In this document: one piece after another, positions 46,806 through 54,318 of the stretch | Layout of the letters: every line of letters begins with the position of its first letter | Numbering within the stretch: position 1 is the stretch's first letter | NCBI RefSeq assembly: GCF_011046895.1 | Contig: NZ_CP049249.1 | Coordinates: forward strand, 186,001 to 250,000 | Direction: 5' to 3' | DNA length: 64,000 bases | Origin: Rhizobium rhizoryzae | GTDB taxonomy: Bacteria; Pseudomonadota; Alphaproteobacteria; Rhizobiales; Rhizobiaceae | Translations under genes and position numbers: made by a program | The notes under the pieces: generated by a model | Told to the model about the DNA's origin: nothing | Databases searched by the model: none | The model's input: the letters and a program-made list of their open reading frames with translations, nothing else

Positions 46806-47594
46806 ATGACGGTTCAACGAACGCTGCTTGCTGTCATTCTTCTCCTGCTGGTGTGGCAGGGTGTCATCGTTCTTCTGGAGCCGCCGCGCTATCTCCTGCC
46901 AGCGCCCATGGCAGTGGCGGATGTCTATCTGAAGCAGACAGGCTTTCTCCTCCGTCACAGCCTGCTGACGGCTAGCGAGATTCTTGTTGGATTGGTTCTG
47001 GGTGCGCTGCTCGGTGCTGGCACGGCGCTCGCTGTTGCAGCCTTTCCAAGGACTGGGCAGATCGTGTGGCCGCTTGTGCTGGTCCTCCAGGCCTTTCCGG
47101 TCTTTGTGCTCGCGCCATTGCTGGTCATCTGGTTCGGGTTCGGGATAGCCTCGAAAGTGGCGATGACCGTCATCATCATCTTCTTTCCGGTGGCATCTGC
47201 GTTCTACGATGGCTTGCGCAGAACTGATGGCGCCATGCTGGATGCCGCGGCGCTGACGCAGGCGAGCCACTGGCAAACACTGCGATATCTACGCCTTCCG
47301 CTGGCGCTTCCATCCTTGATTTCCGGTCTGCGGATCGCCGCCCCCCTGGCCCCGCTGGGCGCGGTTGTTGGCGAATGGGTCGGTGCGGCGGGCGGGCTTG
47401 GCTTTGTCATGATGCAGGCCAATGCGCGTCTTCAGACCGATGTGATGTTTGCCGCCATGGGTGTGCTGGCGCTTTACACGCTGGCGCTTCGGCTCGGGGT
47501 GGACCGCGTGACGGCGGGCCTTGCTCCCTGGGCGCGCGAGGTCAATCACCCAACTCCTTCTTACCCTAAATTCAAACCGGGACCTTCTTCATGA
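46806..47594 (+). CDS. thiX: ABC transporter permease for thiamine precursor (ThiX-like)
   Basis: 262 residues from ATG 46806, with GAGTGG 5 nt before it. Six hydrophobic segments; the permease loop is LDAAALTQASHWQTLRYLRLPLALPSL. It belongs to the SsuC/TauC/ThiX group. It is the first gene behind the TPP riboswitch, and its stop overlaps the binding-protein start (ATGA). The importer probably carries a pyrimidine precursor such as HMP or formylaminopyrimidine. No ATPase gene (ThiZ) is encoded in this operon, so one must come from elsewhere in the genome. Confidence 0.85.
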   Translation: MTVQRTLLAVILLLLVWQGVIVLLEPPRYLLPAPMAVADVYLKQTGFLLRHSLLTASEILVGLVLGALLGAGTALAVAAFPRTGQIVWPLVLVLQAFPVFVLAPLLVIWFGFGIASKVAMTVIIIFFPVASAFYDGLRRTDGAMLDAAALTQASHWQTLRYLRLPLALPSLISGLRIAAPLAPLGAVVGEWVGAAGGLGFVMMQANARLQTDVMFAAMGVLALYTLALRLGVDRVTAGLAPWAREVNHPTPSYPKFKPGPSS

Positions 47595-48532
47595 AACGCT
47601 TTCTCGCAGCGCTCGTCGCGCTGGCTGCCCTTGCCGTGCCTGCGTCTGCCTATGCCGCAGACAAGCTGAATGTTTTGCTGGAATGGTTCGTGAACCCGGA
47701 TCATGCGCCGCTGGTTGTGGCACAGCAGAAGGGCTATTTTGCGGATGCAGGGCTTGAGGTGAAGCTCATTCCGCCGGCGGATCCTTCGGCCGTTCCGCGT
47801 CTGGTATCGACCGGCGAGGCAGATATCGGCATCCACTATCAACCCAACCTCTATCTCGATACTGCCGCCGGCTTGCCTCTGGTGCGCTTCGGTACGCTGG
47901 TCGAGACCCCGCTGAACACGGTGACGGTGCTGGCCAACGGCCCGATCAAGTCGCTCAAGGATCTCAGAGGCAAGAAGATCGGTTTTTCCGTTTCCGGTTT
48001 CGAGGATGCAATGTTGAAGCGCATGCTGGCCGGGGAGGGTGTTCAACTCTCTGACGTCGAACTCGTGAATGTCAACTTCTCGCTCTCGCCAAGCCTGATC
48101 GCCGGGAAAGTGGACGCCACGATTGGCGGTTTTCGAAACTTCGAGCTGACCCAGATGCGGATCGAAGGACATGAGGGCAAGGCATTCTTTCCCGAGGAGC
48201 ACGGCGTGCCGGTGTACGACGAGCTCGTTTTCGTGACCCGCAAACAGCTTGTTGCCGATCCCCGTCTCCCGCGCTTTCTCCAGGCCGTGGAAAAGGCCGC
48301 CGTTTATCTGACCAATCATCCGGATGAGGCTCTTGGCCTCTTCCTCAAAGCCTATCCGGATCTGGACAATGAGCTGAACCGGAAGGTTTTCGTCGACACG
48401 CTGCCACGTCTTGCCAAACGGCCTGCGGCGCTGGACCGTACCCGCTATCAGCGCTTTGGCACCTTCATGGCCGAGAGTGGCTTGATCCCCAAGGCGCCTG
48501 CTGTGGACGATATTGCCGTGGAGCTGAAATGA
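47591..48532 (+). CDS. thiY: Thiamine-precursor ABC binding protein (ThiY, NMT1/THI5-like)
   Basis: 313 residues with a Sec signal peptide (MKRFLAALVALAALAVPASA, cleaved near YAADK). The mature part begins LNVLLEWFVNPDHAPLVVAQ, the diagnostic opening of NMT1/THI5-like ThiY proteins, and continues with a DIGIHYQPNL segment and a GIPVYDELVF-like strand (GVPVYDELVF). Such proteins bind formylaminopyrimidine or a related pyrimidine. Its ATG overlaps thiX and its stop overlaps thiM. Confidence 0.88.
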   Translation: MKRFLAALVALAALAVPASAYAADKLNVLLEWFVNPDHAPLVVAQQKGYFADAGLEVKLIPPADPSAVPRLVSTGEADIGIHYQPNLYLDTAAGLPLVRFGTLVETPLNTVTVLANGPIKSLKDLRGKKIGFSVSGFEDAMLKRMLAGEGVQLSDVELVNVNFSLSPSLIAGKVDATIGGFRNFELTQMRIEGHEGKAFFPEEHGVPVYDELVFVTRKQLVADPRLPRFLQAVEKAAVYLTNHPDEALGLFLKAYPDLDNELNRKVFVDTLPRLAKRPAALDRTRYQRFGTFMAESGLIPKAPAVDDIAVELK

Positions 48533-49266
48533 GTGACGTCAAGCGGCAGCCGACTGCTGTAGATGCCGGCGCGATTCTGGCCCGTGTTCGCGCCCAGCGG
48601 CCGCGGGTTCACTGCCTGATGAATACCGTGGTCCAGAAGTTTACTGCTGATGGTATCACTGTCGTGGGCGGCATACCTTCAATGACTTCGTCCCGCGATG
48701 AAATCGCCGATTTCGTGGCGAAGGCCGATGCGCTGACCATCAATCTCGGCACATTAGATGCTGAGCGTCGGGCCGTGATTCGTATCGCAGTCGATATCGC
48801 GAATGCCAGCGGCAAGCCGTGGATCATGGATCCGGTCCATTGCGATTATTCACCGGGCAGGCTGGAGTTCGCTCGCGAACTCATTTCGCTCGGTCCCACT
48901 ATCGTGCGCGGCAATCGGGCAGAGATGAGCGTGATATGCGATACGCGCGCCAGCCTTCGCATCCAGACTGGGCCGGTTGATGAACTGGCTGATGGCGAAC
49001 GGCGTGTTTCGATCCGCAACGGTCATCCCTGGATGGCGCAGGTTACCGGTACCGGATGCCTCTCGGGTGGCATCATTGCCGCCTTCATGGCAGTTGAGCC
49101 CGATGCCTTGACTGCTGCGGCCTGCGCGCTGTCCGTCACCGGCAGTGCCGCCGAGATCGCTGCCACCCATGCACGGGGACCCGGAACATTCGAACCTGCC
49201 TTCCTCGATGCACTAGCCTCGCTGGACGAGCATGAACTTAATCAACGGGCAAGGATCGAAGCATGA
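48529..49266 (+). CDS. thiM: Hydroxyethylthiazole kinase ThiM
   Basis: 245 residues, slightly shorter than the usual 260-270. Phosphorylates 4-methyl-5-(2-hydroxyethyl)thiazole with ATP, a salvage step. The ribokinase-type motif GTGCLSGGIIAAF is at the C-terminal side, with LMNTVVQKFTADG near the N-terminus and IMDPVHCDYSPG in the middle. The last differs from the more common DPVAVGA form. Overlaps thiY and thiE by 4 bp each. The operon encodes salvage enzymes only; no thiC, thiG or thiO is in this window. Confidence 0.87.
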   Translation: MSDVKRQPTAVDAGAILARVRAQRPRVHCLMNTVVQKFTADGITVVGGIPSMTSSRDEIADFVAKADALTINLGTLDAERRAVIRIAVDIANASGKPWIMDPVHCDYSPGRLEFARELISLGPTIVRGNRAEMSVICDTRASLRIQTGPVDELADGERRVSIRNGHPWMAQVTGTGCLSGGIIAAFMAVEPDALTAAACALSVTGSAAEIAATHARGPGTFEPAFLDALASLDEHELNQRARIEA

Positions 49267-49925
49267 GGCAGGTAGACTATCGATTGAACGCCATTGTCGA
49301 CGCATCCTTAAGCGATGTCGGTCACCTGCCGGAACTGGCAGCGATTGCTGCGAAGAGCGGCGCCACTATTCTGCAGTATCGCGACAAATCCGCGTCAACT
49401 CGGCTGATGATCGAGCGGGCTTCGGCCATCCGGCAGGCGATTGCCGGAACAGGGGTTCCACTCGTCATCAACGATCGGGTGGATGTCGCGATCGCCTCTG
49501 GTGTCGATGGTGTCCATCTGGGCGCAGAGGACATGGATGCCGAAATGGCCCGTCGCTTGCTGGGGCCGGATGCGCTCATAGGCGTGACGGTCAAGAAACC
49601 TGTCGATGCCGCCTATGCGGGAAGCGCGCCTGTCAATTACGCCTGCATCGGCGGCGTGTTCGAAACGCTTTCGAAGGTCAACCCCGATCCACCAGTCGGC
49701 CTAGAAGGTCTGCGCGCCTTGCGTGACCAGATCCGTCAGTTGAACCCGTCTCTGCCGGTCGGAGCGATTGCGGGAATTTCGATGGAGCGTATCGGCTCGG
49801 TCATCGCGCAGGGGGCAGATGGTGTTGCGGCCATTTCCGCCCTGTTCAGGGCGCCGAATATTGCCGAAGCGACCGCATCCTTTCGCAAGGCTGTGGATGC
49901 AAGTTTGAAGGATAAAGCACGATGA
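49263..49925 (+). CDS. thiE: Thiamine-phosphate synthase ThiE
   Basis: 220 residues. It joins HMP-PP with thiazole phosphate to give thiamine phosphate. TIM-barrel motifs are in order: ILQYRDKSAS (pyrophosphate/pyrimidine site), LVINDRVDVA, DGVHLGAEDM, and the C-terminal AIAGIS..GADGVAAISALF. The usual DYxGxGPxFxT motif reads NYACIGGVFETLSK, a variant of the same loop. Starts at the thiM stop (ATGA) and overlaps thiD the same way. Confidence 0.9.
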   Translation: MRQVDYRLNAIVDASLSDVGHLPELAAIAAKSGATILQYRDKSASTRLMIERASAIRQAIAGTGVPLVINDRVDVAIASGVDGVHLGAEDMDAEMARRLLGPDALIGVTVKKPVDAAYAGSAPVNYACIGGVFETLSKVNPDPPVGLEGLRALRDQIRQLNPSLPVGAIAGISMERIGSVIAQGADGVAAISALFRAPNIAEATASFRKAVDASLKDKAR

Positions 49926-50722
49926 CTGCCATTGCCCTGACCATAGCCGGATCCGACAGCGGGGGCGGCGCAGGTATTCAGGCTGATCTGAAGACCTTTT
50001 CCGCACTCGGAGTTTATGGCGCCAGTGTTGTGACAGCGATCACGGCGCAGAACACCCGCGGTGTGACAGCCGTTGAAGACATATCACCCGCCACGATCGC
50101 AGCACAGATGCGAGCCGTCTTTTCGGATCTTCCGGTCAACGCCCTGAAGGTCGGCATGGTTTCGCGCAGTGAAACTATCGCAACCATCGCCGACGAACTC
50201 GCCGCCTTTGCGGGTCCGGTCGTTGTCGACCCAGTCATGGTTGCCACCTCTGGCGATAGACTGCTGCGGGAAGACGCGATCGAAACGTTGAGAACACGGC
50301 TTATACCGCTCGCTGCAGTCGTGACCCCCAATCTGCCCGAAGCAGCCTTGCTGACAGGCAAGCCGGTTGCCAAAAACGCAGATGAGATGCAGGTGCAGGC
50401 GAGGGCGATCTTGTCCCTTGGCGCAAAGGCCGTTCTCATCAAAGGCGGGCATGGCAGTTCGGCTGAAAGTACGGATTTCCTGATCACCGCTGACCAGACA
50501 GTGGTTTTGACAGCAGAGCGGATCGAAACCACCAATGATCACGGAACCGGCTGTACGCTGGCTGCCGCGCTGGCCGCGGAACTGGCAAAGGGAGCCTCCC
50601 TCGAAGATGCCGCCAAATCCGCGAAATCTTATCTTCATGCTGCCTTGAAGGCGGGCGTGGCGTTGCAGGTTGGTTCAGGTCGGGGGCCGGTGCATCACTT
50701 CCATGGCTGGTGGCCCGCTTGA
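49922..50722 (+). CDS. thiD: HMP/HMP-P kinase ThiD
   Basis: 266 residues. Carries out two phosphorylations of hydroxymethylpyrimidine. The opening AGSDSGGGAGIQADLKTFSA is diagnostic, as are TAITAQNTRGV and the C-terminal anion-hole motif DHGTGCTLAAAL. The TRAP permease gene begins 13 bp inside its end, so the importer is translated together with ThiD, a strong sign of a shared pathway. Confidence 0.93.
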   Translation: MTAIALTIAGSDSGGGAGIQADLKTFSALGVYGASVVTAITAQNTRGVTAVEDISPATIAAQMRAVFSDLPVNALKVGMVSRSETIATIADELAAFAGPVVVDPVMVATSGDRLLREDAIETLRTRLIPLAAVVTPNLPEAALLTGKPVAKNADEMQVQARAILSLGAKAVLIKGGHGSSAESTDFLITADQTVVLTAERIETTNDHGTGCTLAAALAAELAKGASLEDAAKSAKSYLHAALKAGVALQVGSGRGPVHHFHGWWPA

Positions 50723-52497
50723 TTGCGGGCTTTCGGGATAGGCTGGAGCGGTCGCTGGGGAATGCGCTTGCAGGCCTCATGGCAGTCCTGCTCGTGCTGG
50801 TGCTGGCCAATGTTGCCGCCCGCTACCTGTTCCGGACCGGCTTTCTCGGGCAGGAAGAATTGGCGATCTGGCTGCATCTTGCGCTGATTGCCTTGGCGAT
50901 CCCGCTTGCCTATCGCGGACCCCTTTCGATGCGTTTCGATGTCTTGCGGCGATGGCTGCCAGCCTCGTTCGCAACGACCTTCGATGTCGCTGCCGACGCA
51001 GTCTCGGTTACAGCCGGGCTGGCTTTGGTCAATGGGGCGTTGTCCAGCATTTCAGCGATTGGTGGGGTATCGCCCACGCTTGGGCTGCCGGAATGGATCC
51101 GGTTTTCCTTCTTCGTCACCGGTGGTGTGTTATTGCTCGCCATGCTTTGCTGCGATCGCGTGCTTACCGGTAGGATAGGAGGGCTGTTCGTTTCGCTGGT
51201 GATTGCCGGACTGCTTTATGGGTCATCGAAGATCGCGACGGTTGATAGTGATTGGCCGCCCAGCCTTTTTATGGCGTTGATCGCCGGGGTCGGGCTCCTG
51301 GTTTCGGCACCACTGGCACATGCCTTCCTCGCAGCCGCCTGTTTCGCTCCGTTATTCGGAGGTGTATTGCCGGAACCGGCACTCGTGTCTTCTGCCATCA
51401 ATGGAATGTCGCGCTTCCTGCTCCTGTCGATTCCCTTCTTTCTGCTGGCCGGTGCCTTGCTCACGGTTTCCGGCACCGCGGAGCGACTGGTTACCTTCGC
51501 TGCTTCCCTTGTCGGTCATCGAAAGGGAGGACTGGCGCAGACTGTCCTTTTGACCAGTGTCATTTTTTCGGGCGCGTCAGGCTCATCCGTCGCGAATGCC
51601 GCCTTTGGAGCTTCCACGTTTCAGCCGCAACTGGTGAAAAATGGCTATCCGCCTGCGCAGGCGGGAGCGATCATCGCTGCCTCTTCCGTGCTCGACAATG
51701 TCATCCCGCCCTCTATTGCATTCCTGCTGCTGGCCGCGGCGACAAATCTCTCGGTCGGTTCGCTGCTGACCGGAGGATTTTTCGCGGGAGGTCTGATGGC
51801 GCTCTGTCTGGCGATTGCGATAAGCCTGTCCGTGAAGGCCGGTCCACCCATGCAGAAGGCGAGCACTCGGCAAAGGTGGAGTGCGGCCAGAAGCGCAATT
51901 CCCGCATTTGGATTGGGTATTATCGTCGTTGCCGGAATCCGCTTTGGCATTGTGACGCCGACGGAGGCCGCAGCGCTCGCTGCAGGCTTCACGCTTCTGC
52001 TGTCGTTCGCCGCGCGTTCGGCTTCAAGCCGTATCTGGTCCTGTTTCCGTCAGTCGGCTCTGGAGGCGGGAGCCATCGGTCTGTTGATCGGCTCTGCCGC
52101 ACCGTTTGCCTTTCTGCTTGCCGTCGATGGCGTGGCAGCTTCGCTGACGGACATCGTTCATTCGCTCGGCAGTTCGCCGGTGCTCGTTCTGTTGATGGCG
52201 AATCTTGTTCTGCTGGTCGCCGGTCTGGTGCTTGATATTGGCGCAGCGATCCTGCTGCTTGGTCCTATCCTTGTTCCGGCGGCTGCCGCAGCCGGTCTCG
52301 ATCCGATCCATTTCGGTGTCATTCTGGTCGTCAACCTGATGATCCATGGCCTGACCCCGCCACTCGGCATGCTCATCTATGTCGTCTCGGGCGTAACGTC
52401 CGTTCCCGCGTCACAACTGTTTCGCGCCGTCCTGCCTTATCTGGCTGCGCTGCTTGTATCCGTGTTTTTACTGTGCCTCGGCACGTTGCTTTTCTGA
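50710..52497 (+). CDS. TRAP transporter fused small and large permease (DctQ-DctM)
   Basis: 595 residues from GTG 50710. The first 170 residues are a DctQ-type four-helix small subunit (GFLGQEELAIWLHLALIALA). From about residue 200 a DctM large subunit follows, with the family motifs FAASLVGHRKGGLAQTVLLT, GASGSSVANAAFG and SVLDNVIPPSIAFLLLA. Fused forms are known. TRAP importers use a sodium or proton gradient. This gene overlaps thiD by 13 bp and lies in the riboswitch operon, so the substrate is probably a thiamine precursor (thiazole or pyrimidine alcohol). That is inference; most described TRAP ligands are organic acids. Confidence 0.88.
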   Translation: MARLIAGFRDRLERSLGNALAGLMAVLLVLVLANVAARYLFRTGFLGQEELAIWLHLALIALAIPLAYRGPLSMRFDVLRRWLPASFATTFDVAADAVSVTAGLALVNGALSSISAIGGVSPTLGLPEWIRFSFFVTGGVLLLAMLCCDRVLTGRIGGLFVSLVIAGLLYGSSKIATVDSDWPPSLFMALIAGVGLLVSAPLAHAFLAAACFAPLFGGVLPEPALVSSAINGMSRFLLLSIPFFLLAGALLTVSGTAERLVTFAASLVGHRKGGLAQTVLLTSVIFSGASGSSVANAAFGASTFQPQLVKNGYPPAQAGAIIAASSVLDNVIPPSIAFLLLAAATNLSVGSLLTGGFFAGGLMALCLAIAISLSVKAGPPMQKASTRQRWSAARSAIPAFGLGIIVVAGIRFGIVTPTEAAALAAGFTLLLSFAARSASSRIWSCFRQSALEAGAIGLLIGSAAPFAFLLAVDGVAASLTDIVHSLGSSPVLVLLMANLVLLVAGLVLDIGAAILLLGPILVPAAAAAGLDPIHFGVILVVNLMIHGLTPPLGMLIYVVSGVTSVPASQLFRAVLPYLAALLVSVFLLCLGTLLF

Positions 52498-52510
52498 AAG
52501 GTCTCAGAAC

Positions 52511-53503
52511 ATGTCTTCCATTTCGCGCCGTATTTTTGTGAAGAGCACCATGACCGCTGCGCTGGCGGCACCGTTTCTGGCGCGATCGGCAGCCGCCAAA
52601 ACGACGACGATCACGGTTGCCTCTCTCCTTGGCGTGGACAAGCCTGAGACGAAGATCTGGCGCTTTATCGCACAGGAGGTTGAAACGAAACTGCCCGGGC
52701 GCTTCCGCTTCAATATCGTGCCGAACGGCGCGCTGGGAGGGGAGAAGGAAGTGGCAGAGGCGAGCCGCCTCGGTTCCGTACAGGCAAGCCTCTCTACCGT
52801 TTCGGCTCTTTCCGGTTGGGTACCGGAACTTCAGATCCTTGATCTACCATTCCTGTTCAAGGATCCGGCACATCTTCGCCGGGTCGTCACAGGAAAGACC
52901 GGATCGGAGCTGCAAGCGAAACTCGCGACACAGAATTTCATAGCATCTGCGTTCATAGACTACGGCGCCCGTCATCTGCTCACGAAGGAGCCGATCACGT
53001 CGCCGGATGCCCTCCGCGGCAAGCGGATCCGGGTCATTCAGAGCCCGCTGCATACCAAACTCTGGAGTGCCTATGGCGCTTCTCCCATCGGTATTCCGAT
53101 CACTGAAACCTATAACGCGCTTTCGACCGGCGTGGCGGATGCCATGGATCTGACGAAGTCGGCCTATGCCGGGTTCAAGCTCTATGAGGTCGTGCCGTAC
53201 CTGACGGAGACCGCCCACATCCGCGCTTCGGGCGTGGTCTATTTTGCGGCGAGTTTCTGGGGCGGGCTGTCCCCGGAAGAGCAGGCAGTTCTGACCAAGG
53301 CTGCGCAGGACGGTGCGGAGTACTTCAATCGGCTGATTGTCGAGGATGAGGCTCGGTCCATGGAACAGGCTGCTGCAAAGGGTGGAAAGGTAATCCAGCC
53401 GGAAAACCTGGATGCCTGGAGAAACGGCGCCAGATCCGTCTGGAATGAATTCAGTGCCATCGTTGGCGGCATGCAAAAGATTGAGGCCATAGCCTCGGCC
53501 TGA
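52511..53503 (+). CDS. TRAP transporter solute-binding protein (DctP-type) with Tat signal
   Basis: 330 residues from ATG 52511, with AAGG 11-15 nt upstream, 13 bp after the permease. The signal MSSISRRIFVKSTMTAALAA has the twin-arginine form SRRIFVK (R6-R7), so it is likely exported folded by Tat. DctP features: GGEKEVAEASRLGSVQASLS, LPFLFKDPAHLR, GKRIRVIQSPLHTKLWSAYG and the conserved ligand Arg of the RIRV strand. That Arg normally pairs with a carboxylate, so the ligand may carry an acid group; this bears on which thiamine precursor is bound. Last gene of the operon. Confidence 0.87.
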   Translation: MSSISRRIFVKSTMTAALAAPFLARSAAAKTTTITVASLLGVDKPETKIWRFIAQEVETKLPGRFRFNIVPNGALGGEKEVAEASRLGSVQASLSTVSALSGWVPELQILDLPFLFKDPAHLRRVVTGKTGSELQAKLATQNFIASAFIDYGARHLLTKEPITSPDALRGKRIRVIQSPLHTKLWSAYGASPIGIPITETYNALSTGVADAMDLTKSAYAGFKLYEVVPYLTETAHIRASGVVYFAASFWGGLSPEEQAVLTKAAQDGAEYFNRLIVEDEARSMEQAAAKGGKVIQPENLDAWRNGARSVWNEFSAIVGGMQKIEAIASA

Positions 53504-53553
53504 ATCTCCGTGTTCATTGCTTCACAGATCAGCTTCCAATCCGATAGAACGGG

Positions 53554-54117
53554 ATGATGGAAACGAGTCAAAGTGAAGAGCAGGATACAAAGCCCACGCC
53601 ACGCATGCTGGCCTGGGCCAAGAATTCTGCGGCCTACCGTCTTTCGAAGCGGATGATGACCGAGCGACAGTTGGCCGATGCTATTGCACGCAAGGCGCGC
53701 GAAAAATTCGAAGGTATTACTGCGGAGCAAATAACTGCTCTGGCAGCGGAAGCTGTCGCATTTGGTTACAACGTGAAGGCGCTGGACGACAACGCCTATG
53801 CCGATATCCGGACGCGTTCGTCGCAACGCGCCGGCAAATCGAAGAAGGCAATCCGCCAGACGCTGGTGCAGAAGGGTGTGGCCCGCGAAATTGCCGACGA
53901 GGCGGTGAGCGAAGCAAACGACCTCGTGGCAGCCGTCATCTATGCCCGCCGCCGTGCCTTTGGACCCTTCAGACGTACGGAGCTGGATGACAAGCAGAAG
54001 GCGAAAGAGCTGTCGGCCTTTGCCCGCCAGGGTTTTTCGTTCGAGGTTGGAGCCAAGGTATTCGCCATGGATCGCGATGAGGCGGAAGACCTGCTCTCAG
54101 AGCAATCCTTCGGGTAG
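53554..54117 (+). CDS. recX: RecX-family regulatory protein
   Basis: 187 residues. The three-helix RecX repeats are visible: AAYRLSKRMMTERQLADAIA, KKAIRQTLVQKGVAREIADE and AVIYARRRAFGPFRR. RecX modulates RecA filament formation, usually as an inhibitor. It is not next to recA here; in rhizobia that is common. It starts 51 bp after the TRAP binding-protein gene, likely with its own promoter. The N-terminal 15 residues are hydrophilic. Confidence 0.83.
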   Translation: MMETSQSEEQDTKPTPRMLAWAKNSAAYRLSKRMMTERQLADAIARKAREKFEGITAEQITALAAEAVAFGYNVKALDDNAYADIRTRSSQRAGKSKKAIRQTLVQKGVAREIADEAVSEANDLVAAVIYARRRAFGPFRRTELDDKQKAKELSAFARQGFSFEVGAKVFAMDRDEAEDLLSEQSFG

Positions 54118-54318
54118 ACGCAAAGAGAAAAAGTGAACGCGGCCGACCGAAAAAGCGTCGAAAAATTATTGTTTATATTCAGGTATATGGTGCTCCGCCG
54201 CCTTGATTTTGATGGGCAAATTTCGCCGCCCTGCAAGCTCGCCTCGACTTCGATCTAAAGGAGCCATTAACCTTTATTTTTTACTCATAGTGATGCCATT
54301 TTGTACGCGGTCGGTATC

